Notes under the pieces: model-generated | The model's input: the letters and a program-made list of their open reading frames with translations, nothing else | Told to the model about the DNA's origin: nothing | Databases searched by the model: none | Position numbers and translations under genes: made by a program | From: Paenibacillus sp. IHBB 10380 | GTDB taxonomy: Bacteria > Bacillota > Bacilli > Paenibacillales > Paenibacillaceae | Direction: 5' to 3' | NCBI RefSeq assembly: GCF_000949425.1 | Contig: NZ_CP010976.1 | Span: 3,844,001-3,908,000, forward strand | Length of the DNA stretch: 64,000 nucleotides | In this document: positions 37,746-45,505 of the stretch, piece by piece | Numbering within the stretch: position 1 is the first letter of the stretch | Layout of the letters: the number at the start of each line of letters is the position of its first letter

Positions 37746-38629
37746 CTACCTTTATATGAAATAATTATTTTTTTAAAACTATTGTATTTCTCTTTTGGCA
37801 GTATTCTAATAAATTGAACAACTCCGGGTGAGGACTTGCTTCCAATCAGAATGATCCATCCGATAAATAACAATCTCCTTTTCCAATTCAGATGTTTAAG
37901 TAAAGTATACGTCTCATTATGTGCCGTATTGAAAAAGGCTGTTTCATTGAAGCTATTTCTTTTATCCTCATCAAATCTTTCAGCTGGAAAATGATCAACG
38001 CATACTAGTGGATCATAAATAAGTTTCCAGCCTTTCTTTTTAACGGATAGACTGAACTCCATTTCATTATAAATTTGAGCACCTGTACCCTTTAACTTCT
38101 CGTCAAATTTCAAATCTAGAATTGCATCTTTCCTAAAGCTCATATTGGCACCTTTAAGAATATCCACCTCACGAGTGTTTCCCAGTCCAATATGATGATT
38201 CCCTATGATTCGGCCATAGGGCTTTATAATACCAACCTGTTGTTTAATAGCTGGAACCGGTTCGCCACGAAAGTGTACGATATCTCTACCTCCAACTCCG
38301 CCTATATCAGGTTTCGTTATATAATAATTCTCTATTTTTTCAAGCCAATTAGAATAGGGAACGGTATCATCATCGGTTAAAACCACAATAGATCCTGTGC
38401 TTTGCTTAATCCCCAAATTCAATGCAGCTATCACGCCTGTCTGTTCTATGAGAACAACCTTTAAGTTTTTTATGGAAATAGATGATAAATATTCCAATGT
38501 ACTGTCATCTGTGTTTCTTACAACGACTATGATTTCATCAGGGTATCTCGTTTGTTTTTTAATTCCTTCTATACAGTTCAATAAAGCGTCTACCCTTTGA
38601 TACGACGGTACAATTACACTAATTTTCAT
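37706..38629 (-). CDS. GT2 family glycosyltransferase
   Basis: 307 aa, GT-A fold. MKISVIVPSYQRVDALLNCI at the N-terminus, DXD-type motif VLTDDDTVPY, then GVGGRDI and a C-terminal part with a possible membrane-associated helix. Transfers a sugar to the growing lipid-linked unit. Confidence 0.9.
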   Translation of the reverse strand: MKISVIVPSYQRVDALLNCIEGIKKQTRYPDEIIVVVRNTDDSTLEYLSSISIKNLKVVLIEQTGVIAALNLGIKQSTGSIVVLTDDDTVPYSNWLEKIENYYITKPDIGGVGGRDIVHFRGEPVPAIKQQVGIIKPYGRIIGNHHIGLGNTREVDILKGANMSFRKDAILDLKFDEKLKGTGAQIYNEMEFSLSVKKKGWKLIYDPLVCVDHFPAERFDEDKRNSFNETAFFNTAHNETYTLLKHLNWKRRLLFIGWIILIGSKSSPGVVQFIRILPKEKYNSFKKIIISYKGRWGGWKTWRGSLE

Positions 38630-38694
38630 ATTAATCCCTCTAATTGAATTTATATTAATACAAGAAACTTGGAGATATGATTAGAAAGAGCACC

Positions 38695-39585
38695 TCAGCG
38701 ATTTATTCTGACAAGATGTTCACGTTGGAGAATACTTTCCATACCTTGCAGCAGCGGTTTACGCAGCTCTTCATTCTGAAGCGCAAAGTTAAGCGTAGTC
38801 ATTATAAAGCCCATTTTCTCGCCTACATCATAACGAATTCCCTCGAAGTCGTATGCATACACTCCTTGACTCTCATTCAGCTTTTGTATAGCATCCGTCA
38901 ACTGAATTTCTCCACCAGCCCCTTCCTCCTGATATTCCAGAAACCCGAATATTTCCGGAGTCAATATGTATCTGCCCATAATCGCCAGATTAGACGGTGC
39001 TTTGCCTGCTGACGGCTTCTCTACCAAATAATCCACCTCATATAAACGGCCGAACCTTTCCAGTGCGGCTACTATGCCATAGCGTTGCGTTTGGTCACGG
39101 GGAACCGTTTGAACGCCAATCACAGATTTTTGTACTTGCTCGAACTGCTCCGCCAGCTGCCGGATGCAAGGTGTCTGTGATTGTACGATATCATCCCCGA
39201 GTAGCACGGCAAACGGCTCGTTACCGATAAAGTTACGGGCGCACCATACGGCATGGCCAAGTCCTTTCGCTTCCTTTTGGCGTATGTAATGAATTTCTAC
39301 ATTTGAGGAACGGCGCACTTCGTCAAGCAGATCAAACTTTCCTTTGCTGAACAAATTATTTTCTAGCTCGAAAGCATGATCAAAGTGGTCTTCAATGGCG
39401 CGTTTACCTTTGCCTGTCACAATAATAATATCCTCAATGCCTGAAGCCACCGCTTCTTCCACAATGTATTGAATAGTGGGTTTATCGACAATCGGAAGCA
39501 TTTCCTTCGGCATGGCTTTTGTTGCGGGTAAGAAGCGCGTCCCAAGACCCGCTGCAGGAATAATTGCTTTTTTCACTTTTTTCAT
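38695..39585 (-). CDS. galU: UTP-glucose-1-phosphate uridylyltransferase
   Basis: Makes UDP-glucose for polysaccharide. 296 aa with the hallmark [41 protein letters not shown], and [10 protein letters not shown] for UDP-glucose binding. All family motifs are present. It lies between the modulator/kinase pair and the glycosyltransferases, in the same direction. Confidence 0.96.
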   Translation of the reverse strand: MKKVKKAIIPAAGLGTRFLPATKAMPKEMLPIVDKPTIQYIVEEAVASGIEDIIIVTGKGKRAIEDHFDHAFELENNLFSKGKFDLLDEVRRSSNVEIHYIRQKEAKGLGHAVWCARNFIGNEPFAVLLGDDIVQSQTPCIRQLAEQFEQVQKSVIGVQTVPRDQTQRYGIVAALERFGRLYEVDYLVEKPSAGKAPSNLAIMGRYILTPEIFGFLEYQEEGAGGEIQLTDAIQKLNESQGVYAYDFEGIRYDVGEKMGFIMTTLNFALQNEELRKPLLQGMESILQREHLVRINR

Positions 39586-39847
39586 TCTTCATCCACTACC
39601 TCTCTCTATTTATTCTTTTGACTAATGCCAATATGAATGTCTTAGTAGTAGAAAAGCCTAGCTATATACTCTTCGATTAGAAAAGAACATAGCTAAACTT
39701 TCTAAATTAGGGCATTCAACCCTGCCTCACATCACACCCTTGACAATGATGTCTAAGGTCCTTAAGACCCACAGCGTGAACGAGTGTCTACAGTGATAGA
39801 GGTGCAGTAGACATTACCTTTACTCCCGATAGTACCTCGCTAGTTGT
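39586..39847. other. Intergenic region between galU and the tyrosine kinase gene
   Basis: 262 nt in the middle of the operon, the longest gap in the series. There is no ORF with a start signal and no clear T-rich terminator; it may hold a secondary promoter for galU and the genes after it or an RNA element. Confidence 0.4.
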
Positions 39848-40537
39848 CTAACCTTTCATTCCGTAATAATTCATATAGAAGTTCGATTGGTTATCTCTAT
39901 TCATACGGTTAAGCACAATACCCAACAATCGAGCGTTGACATGATCCAACTGCCCTTTAGCTTTCTTCAAATGAACTTTCTTCACCTTCCCTGCGGCAAC
40001 CACCATAATAACGCCATCGCACAAAGTGCTGGCTATGACACTATCCGTTACAGACAATACCGGCGGGGAATCCATGAGAATAACATCATATTCTTGTTCC
40101 AGCTGCTCCAGCATTTCCCGCATTGCTGTAGAATCAATGAGATCTGACGGATTTCCAGGTATCGGTCCGGAAGAAAGCAGCGATAAATGACTGACCATAG
40201 TTTCCTGGATCGCGTCTTGTACACTTGTGTGTCCTGTTAACACCGTGCTTAAGCCTTGACGATTCGATTGGGAGAAAATATGGTGCAGTGACGGCTTACG
40301 CATATCCATATCAATAAGAAGCACATTCTTACCTTCCTGTGCATAGGTGATTGCCAAGTTGCTTATCGTTGTGGTTTTCCCTTCTCCTGCCTGAGCGGAA
40401 GTGACCATGATGGTCTTCAATGCCTGATCTATAGAAGAATAATGGATATTGGTTCGAAGCAGCCGATACACTTCCGATATAGGCGATTCGGGATTCATGG
40501 AAACAATTAAGCTGCTATCATTGATTGATCGACGCAT
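39848..40537 (-). CDS. BY-kinase, CpsD/EpsB-type
   Basis: 229-aa cytoplasmic tyrosine autokinase from ATG 40537 (GGTGAG 7 nt upstream). Walker A SAQAGEGKTT, Walker A' LLIDMDMRKP and Walker B VILMDSPP. The C-terminus NFYMNYYGMKG is a short Tyr cluster for autophosphorylation. It works with the adjacent membrane modulator to set chain length and synthesis. Confidence 0.93.
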   Translation of the reverse strand: MRRSINDSSLIVSMNPESPISEVYRLLRTNIHYSSIDQALKTIMVTSAQAGEGKTTTISNLAITYAQEGKNVLLIDMDMRKPSLHHIFSQSNRQGLSTVLTGHTSVQDAIQETMVSHLSLLSSGPIPGNPSDLIDSTAMREMLEQLEQEYDVILMDSPPVLSVTDSVIASTLCDGVIMVVAAGKVKKVHLKKAKGQLDHVNARLLGIVLNRMNRDNQSNFYMNYYGMKG

Positions 40538-41273
40538 ACTTGCTCTCACCTACTTTTGGTTTTTGTAATGCCTTCGTCCTCCGGGAGATCTTCAGATCAC
40601 CCTTTGTGATCTTCCCTACAACGGCAAGCACTGAAACGTCCATGATTTCAACAATTTCGGCTTCTGTCTTCAATGTATCGTCAAGATAATCGAGCAGAAA
40701 TACCAGTCCAATCGCCAGCATAAGCGAAACAACAAGGCTGATTAGAATGTTCATGATCGGATTAATATTGATCGGAGAAGGGGATGCTGTCGTGTCTGCC
40801 TCGCTTAAGATGGTGATGTTGTCTGCATTCATAATGTGAGGTATTTCAGCTTTAAATACTGTGGAGACAGCATTTACGATTGCGGCGGCCTTGGCGTAGG
40901 ATGTATCCTCATAGACTAAATTCATCACTTGTGAATTGTTTGCCGAAGTGACAGATATCTTTGAAGACATTTCCCTGGAATTTGATCCTAATTCAGGGAA
41001 TTTTTCAACAACTTTATTCATAATGGCAGATGATCTGATAATCTCTTTATAAGAATTAATAAGGATGATGCTTGTTTGTATAGTACCCGCATTAAGTGTT
41101 TCCACTTCACCCACCGAAGCTGACTGATTAACGATAAGCTTGGCGTTGGCCGAATAGATCGGTATCGTAAAGTACAAGCTTTTGACTAATGTCGCTGCGA
41201 TCGCGATGATAATAATGGCTACTATCAGCCACCATTTCTTCTGAATAATTCTAAAGTACTGTTTGAGTTCCAT
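40518..41273 (-). CDS. Polysaccharide co-polymerase, CpsC/EpsA-type (Wzz)
   Basis: 251-aa membrane modulator, two helices (about 15-38 and 175-195) around an extracellular domain, and a cytoplasmic tail that activates the BY-kinase. First gene of the leftward locus; overlaps the kinase gene by 20 nt. The upstream region carries several GATAC-N5-GTATC palindromes. Confidence 0.92.
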   Translation of the reverse strand: MELKQYFRIIQKKWWLIVAIIIIAIAATLVKSLYFTIPIYSANAKLIVNQSASVGEVETLNAGTIQTSIILINSYKEIIRSSAIMNKVVEKFPELGSNSREMSSKISVTSANNSQVMNLVYEDTSYAKAAAIVNAVSTVFKAEIPHIMNADNITILSEADTTASPSPININPIMNILISLVVSLMLAIGLVFLLDYLDDTLKTEAEIVEIMDVSVLAVVGKITKGDLKISRRTKALQKPKVGESKYASINQ

Positions 41274-41390
41274 CCCCTTGCAACCCCTCGCTCAATTTGT
41301 AGAATATGTGTAGCAGAAAGGGTTGTATTTGACTTCCATCTTAGATGATCTGACAAATATTCCCCGAATTCACTCACAGAAACTTTTTGT

Positions 41391-41405
41391 GATACATTAT
41401 GTATC
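41391..41405. promoter_or_regulatory. GATAC-N5-GTATC palindrome, site 1
   Basis: GATAC ATTAT GTATC, exact inverted repeat, 118 nt before the polysaccharide modulator gene. Shared with the lasso promoter region. Confidence 0.7.
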
Positions 41406-41425
41406 ATTTATATCCCATACTTTAC

Positions 41426-41440
41426 GATACGGTTTGTATC
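41426..41440. promoter_or_regulatory. GATAC-N5-GTATC palindrome, site 2
   Basis: GATAC GGTTT GTATC, 35 bp centre to centre from site 1. Confidence 0.7.
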
Positions 41441-41695
41441 ATGTCAAGAATATATTTCAACCTGTTTTTCTGTTAGCGCTTACTAATTAGCTTCATGATT
41501 TGATACATCAAAGAAGCTGATTCTTTAGAGTCCCCACAGTACTTCTAATAAAACAGTCAATTTCGATCTTGAACCGGTACTAGAACTCCTATATACTGAC
41601 TTGATTAGTTACAATTCGTATCAACATTTTTATCATATTCCGATATCATAAAATCATGTATATAATAGAAGCGCTTTCACAAAAGGAGATGTCAT
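41441..41695. other. Divergent control region between polysaccharide operon and VanZ gene
   Basis: About 420 nt in all (41274-41695) without a gene: it contains palindromes 1 and 2, a degenerate third (41608-41622), AT-rich promoter sequence and the VanZ ribosome binding site. Confidence 0.55.
41608..41622. promoter_or_regulatory. Degenerate GATAC-type palindrome, site 3
   Basis: GTTAC AATTC GTATC, one mismatch to the motif, 74 nt before the VanZ start. Confidence 0.45.
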
Positions 41696-42118
41696 ATGCG
41701 TATTATTCTTACTGTTATATGGGCTTTCGTCCTGTTCGTTTTCACTTGCTCGGTTAACCTTCATCTGCTCATCAAATATCATATTGTTGATTTCCATTTC
41801 AATCCGATTCCGGATTGGTCGGAGCTGTTTAGGCTTGATTTTCAATGGACAAATCATGATTGGGTTCAGCGAAAAATAGGACATTTCTTCGGTTTCTTTA
41901 TCCTCGCTCTTCTCGCATCAAACTTTGGTAAATACAAGTCCGCCTTCTACCTCTCTGTCTTCTATGCAGCCCTAACCGAAATTCTTCAGCTATTCTTCTT
42001 CCGGGGCGGTCGGGTCTATGACATTGCCAGCGATTCAGCCGGCATTCTCTTTGCTTATTTATTATGTCTAATCCTGTTCCGCAAAAGCTCAAGGCGTACA
42101 AGATACATAAACAAATAA
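41696..42118 (+). CDS. VanZ-family membrane protein
   Basis: 140 aa, four hydrophobic segments, with the VanZ-like pattern RKIGHFFGFFILALLASNF ... EILQLFF..GR..D..SD..G. AAAGGAG lies 7 nt before the ATG. The family is linked to low-level teicoplanin resistance but its function is not known. It stands alone between the polysaccharide operon and the lasso cyclase gene, in the latter's direction. Confidence 0.82.
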   Translation: MRIILTVIWAFVLFVFTCSVNLHLLIKYHIVDFHFNPIPDWSELFRLDFQWTNHDWVQRKIGHFFGFFILALLASNFGKYKSAFYLSVFYAALTEILQLFFFRGGRVYDIASDSAGILFAYLLCLILFRKSSRRTRYINK

Positions 42119-42171
42119 AATAAATTATGAATTTTTTTATTCATTATACATATTATTAGAAAAATTAACTT

Positions 42172-42186
42172 GATACATATCGTATA
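42172..42186. promoter_or_regulatory. GATAC-type palindrome, site 4 (lasso promoter)
   Basis: GATAC ATATC GTATA, one mismatch to the motif, 74 nt upstream of the cyclase start. Confidence 0.6.
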
Positions 42187-42205
42187 CTTGTTATATGATG
42201 ATGAC

Positions 42206-42220
42206 GATACAAATTGTATC
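42206..42220. promoter_or_regulatory. GATAC-N5-GTATC palindrome, site 5 (lasso promoter)
   Basis: GATAC AAATT GTATC, exact, 34 bp from site 4, 40 nt before the cyclase start. Sites 4-5 have the same 34-35 bp spacing as sites 1-2. Confidence 0.7.
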
Positions 42221-42259
42221 AATTACTATAATTGATCGTTCATAACGGAGGAAGACCGA

Positions 42260-44209
42260 ATGAGTGCAATAGCCGGTATTTATAGATTCAATGGAGAACC
42301 CGTTCAAATCGAACAAGGCGGCTTTATGATGGAAGCGCTGAAGCAGTATCCGGCTAATCAGAGCGCACTATGGCATAAGGATCACATTATGCTTGGATGC
42401 CATGCACAATGGATCACAGAGCAATCCATTCACGAAACACTGCCTTACTACGACCCGAATCGAGGACTTGCCATAACGGCAGATGCCATCATTGACAACC
42501 GGGATGAATTAATGGATCAATTGCAAGTCTTACATAACCTTAGGAAAAACATGACAGATAGTGAAGTTATACTGCTCGCGTATGAGCAGTGGGGTGAACG
42601 AATGCCCGAACGATTGGTCGGAGATTTTGCCTTCGTAATCTGGGATGAGAGAAAGAAGCACCTTTTTGGAGCAAGGGATTTCTCAGGTGCTCGTACGCTC
42701 TATTATCACCGCAATGAAGAACAGTTATCTTTCTGCACCGTGGTCAATTCATTGTTGTCATTGCCTTATATACATAAAGAGCTTAACGAAGAATGGCTCG
42801 CCGAATTCCTCGCGATTAGCGGTGTTTTCGAACCACCAGATCTTTCAACTACTATTTATAAGCATATTGAGCAGTTACCGCCGTCTCATACGATAAGCAT
42901 CAAGCATAATAGGGTAGTTATCACCAAATACAATGCCCTTACGGATATAACTCCTTTGCAGCTTGCATCATCGCAAGATTATGAAGAAGCGTTCCGGGAC
43001 GTGTTCAATAGAGCCGTTACGACAAGGCTCCAACGAAGCAACCGAAATGTCGGTTCTCATCTTAGCGGAGGATTAGACTCAGGAGCAGTCGTTAGCTTTG
43101 CTGCTAGAGCCTTGAAGAAGGATAACCGTACACTTCATACATTCAGTTACGTCCCTGATGATGGATTCGTCGATTGGACACCGAAGCACAGATTTGCGGA
43201 CGAAAGACCCCTCATACAGCAGACGGTACAGTATGTAGGGAACATTAACGATAATTACTTGGATTTCAAAGGAAGAAGCTCTTTCTCGGAAATCGATGAT
43301 TGGCTTGATATTATGGAGTCGCCCTACAAGTTCTTCGATAATTCATTCTGGTTGAGAGGAATCTATGAACAAGCACAGCAGCGCGGAATCGGTATTCTGC
43401 TCAATGGTGCCAGAGGGAATTACAGTATCTCTTGGGGTCCCGCAATCGAGTATTATGCCAAACTTATGAAGAAGTTCGAATGGCTTCGCTTATCTAGAGA
43501 AATCAATCTCTTCAGCAAGAATGTCGGAGTCGGACGCAAGCGTGTCTATTCCATTGTCAGCCGTAAGGCATACCCGATTCTGGAACGAGTAAGACCTTCC
43601 AGAGTACCCTATGTTTATCCGCAATTAATAAATACAGATTATGCGAAGCTAACCGGAATCTATGACAAGCTTTACGATCATAAATTCACTGGTATTGGAT
43701 CTACAAAAGATCTTCCAGCAGATCCGCTTGAAGCGAGAAAGCAACATTTCGATCGTGTAAATATGTGGAGTATGACAGGGACAAGTGGGTGTAAGCTCTC
43801 TCTTCGTTATTCGGTCTGGAGCCATGATCCAACCAATGATCTACGGGTAATTCGATTCTGCCTCTCAACTCCGATGGAACAATTCGTTCAGGATGGCATC
43901 GATCGATCATTAGTTAGACGGTCTACGAAAGGCTGGCTCCCTGATTCCATCCGGCTCAATCAACGTACCCGAGGGACACAAGCAGCCGATTCTATTCATC
44001 GAATGTCTAAGGAATGGCCTGTTTTTTTCGAGGAGCTTGAGCATCTGAGCCGTGATTCTCGAATGCAGCATATCATCAACATGCCTGTCTTCCATGATGC
44101 ACTAGCAGAAGCCTGCAATGGCCTTAATCCGAATCAGGCCTACAGTCCTACCATCAAGCTGTTAATGCGCAGCTTAATCGTGTACCGATTTCTTCAAAAA
44201 AACTTTTGA
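42260..44209 (+). CDS. padeC: Lasso cyclase (asparagine synthetase-like C protein)
   Basis: 649-aa macrolactam synthetase. An N-terminal glutaminase-like domain starts MSAIAGIYRF; the residue after Met is Ser, not the catalytic Cys of true AsnB, so glutamine hydrolysis is not expected. The C-terminal synthetase domain has the ATP-pyrophosphatase motif SHLSGGLDSGAV at about residue 270. It adenylates the side-chain carboxylate of the ring Asp and joins it to the new N-terminus. ATG at 42260 preceded by GGAGGAAG. It is followed 15 nt later by the precursor gene. Confidence 0.94.
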   Translation: MSAIAGIYRFNGEPVQIEQGGFMMEALKQYPANQSALWHKDHIMLGCHAQWITEQSIHETLPYYDPNRGLAITADAIIDNRDELMDQLQVLHNLRKNMTDSEVILLAYEQWGERMPERLVGDFAFVIWDERKKHLFGARDFSGARTLYYHRNEEQLSFCTVVNSLLSLPYIHKELNEEWLAEFLAISGVFEPPDLSTTIYKHIEQLPPSHTISIKHNRVVITKYNALTDITPLQLASSQDYEEAFRDVFNRAVTTRLQRSNRNVGSHLSGGLDSGAVVSFAARALKKDNRTLHTFSYVPDDGFVDWTPKHRFADERPLIQQTVQYVGNINDNYLDFKGRSSFSEIDDWLDIMESPYKFFDNSFWLRGIYEQAQQRGIGILLNGARGNYSISWGPAIEYYAKLMKKFEWLRLSREINLFSKNVGVGRKRVYSIVSRKAYPILERVRPSRVPYVYPQLINTDYAKLTGIYDKLYDHKFTGIGSTKDLPADPLEARKQHFDRVNMWSMTGTSGCKLSLRYSVWSHDPTNDLRVIRFCLSTPMEQFVQDGIDRSLVRRSTKGWLPDSIRLNQRTRGTQAADSIHRMSKEWPVFFEELEHLSRDSRMQHIINMPVFHDALAEACNGLNPNQAYSPTIKLLMRSLIVYRFLQKNF

Positions 44210-44224
44210 AAGGAGGTGATACAT

Positions 44225-44350
44225 ATGAAAAAAGAGTGGAACGTACCTGCATTGGAAGTACTTAGTATAAACATGACGATGGCTGGTCCTGGTGATTCAA
44301 GACCGGATGGGGTACAACCGGACCCTGATGAAAGTGTACACTACAGCTAA
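44225..44350 (+). CDS. padeA: Lasso peptide precursor, paeninodin-like
   Basis: 41 codons. Leader of 19 residues, MKKEWNVPALEVLSINMTM, with the recognition pattern W..P.L..L (Trp in place of the usual Tyr) and Thr at leader position -2. The core of 22 residues starts AGPGDSRPD: Ala1 joined to Asp9 would give a 9-residue ring, as in paeninodin. The core ends DESVHYS, so the last residue Ser22 fits the kinase's phosphorylation site. AAAGGAGGTGA lies 6 nt before the ATG. Compared with paeninodin the core is one residue shorter and differs in the ring (Asp5, Arg7) and tail; it is probably a new variant. Confidence 0.93.
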   Translation: MKKEWNVPALEVLSINMTMAGPGDSRPDGVQPDPDESVHYS

Positions 44351-44378
44351 ACATAAGATATCATTCTGATTGAAGCAC

Positions 44379-44418
44379 AGCCCTTATAGACCTTAATGGG
44401 TATAAGGGCTATCTTATT
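44379..44418 (+). terminator. Hairpin between precursor and kinase (partial terminator)
   Basis: Perfect 10-bp stem AGCCCTTATA / TATAAGGGCT with a 12-nt loop followed by ATCTTATTTTATT. It would let most transcripts end after the precursor and less kinase be made (inference). Confidence 0.7.
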
Positions 44419-44450
44419 TTATTCGTATATTAAGCAATGGGGTGAGAACA

Positions 44451-45371
44451 GTGGTTCATACAATTAGCAATACTATATATAAAGCCTTCGGGTATTCCAT
44501 ACAAAGTGACATCCCCCTGCCTGAACTGCAGCAGATAGACAATCCTGAAAGTGATATCAATATTACCATCCATTGTGCTGACTTAACCGAAAGATGGTTA
44601 GAACTTTCTGTCTCACCTAAGAAATTCGTAGTGACCAAGAATTTGATTATGTTCTGGATACCGGATCTGGCCGTCTTCGCCGTGGAAGGTGGAACAACCA
44701 TCACTATTTCACCCGAGAAAGGTGCGGACGAAGATAAAATTCGACTATATATTCTTGGATCATGCATGGGCGCTATTTTACTACAGAGAAGAATCCTCCC
44801 TTTGCATGGCAGTGCGGTAGTTATTGATCATAAAGCTTACGCTTTCATAGGTGATTCCGGCCACGGCAAGTCTACCCTTGCATCCTCTTTTATCCAGCGG
44901 GGATTCCAGCTGTTAACCGACGACGTCATCGCCGTTACTCTGGATATCCACAATATCCCTTATGTGACGCCAGCTTATCCTCAACAGAAGCTTTGGCAAG
45001 AGAGCCTCGATACCTTCGGCATGAATTCGGATCAATTCCGTCCGTTATTCGAACGCGAAACCAAATATGCAATCCCCGTTGCCTCCCACTTTTCAGCCGA
45101 CACCCTTCCTCTAGCCGGTATATTTGAGCTGATCAAGATGGATTGCAGCCACACCGGGATTCGAGCAATAGAGAAGTTAGAGCGGCTTCCGCTCCTGTAT
45201 CGTCATACATACCGTAATTTTTTTCTTCCAGACAGCGGGTTAACCCAATGGCATTTTGAGACGACAGCCCGTATGTCCGGCAGTATCGAAATTTACCAAC
45301 TGCGGCGCCCACTAAACGAGTCTACAGTTCATCAGTTGACCGATATGATTCTATCTGCAATCGGGAAATAA
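44451..45371 (+). CDS. padeK: HPr-kinase-like lasso peptide kinase
   Basis: About 306 aa. The start is probably GTG 44451 (GGGGTGAG 5-6 nt upstream; another GTG at 44442). It has a P-loop GDSGHGKSTLASSF and LLTDDVIAV, like the catalytic core of HPr kinase/phosphorylase without the N-terminal domain. In the paeninodin system the homologue phosphorylates the C-terminal Ser of the precursor. It comes right after the precursor gene here, and the conserved C-terminal Ser supports the same reaction. Confidence 0.9.
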   Translation: MVHTISNTIYKAFGYSIQSDIPLPELQQIDNPESDINITIHCADLTERWLELSVSPKKFVVTKNLIMFWIPDLAVFAVEGGTTITISPEKGADEDKIRLYILGSCMGAILLQRRILPLHGSAVVIDHKAYAFIGDSGHGKSTLASSFIQRGFQLLTDDVIAVTLDIHNIPYVTPAYPQQKLWQESLDTFGMNSDQFRPLFERETKYAIPVASHFSADTLPLAGIFELIKMDCSHTGIRAIEKLERLPLLYRHTYRNFFLPDSGLTQWHFETTARMSGSIEIYQLRRPLNESTVHQLTDMILSAIGK

Positions 45372-45505
45372 AAAGAGTTGCATGCGCTACTAATAACCAA
45401 GAGAAAGGGTGTCCGCCGTCAGGCGGACTCTGTAAATAGTTTGAGCCATTGGATAGAGAACTACGTGAAACTTTATAATGATTCCGGCCATACTGTCATC
45501 CCCCT

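Noticed and set aside
42260..44209. Reading the cyclase as a true asparagine synthetase AsnB
   Set aside because: Ser replaces the catalytic Cys after Met, and the gene is directly followed by a lasso precursor and its kinase.
44451..45371. Reading the kinase as HPr kinase/phosphorylase of carbon regulation
   Set aside because: The N-terminal HprK domain is missing and the gene follows the lasso precursor.
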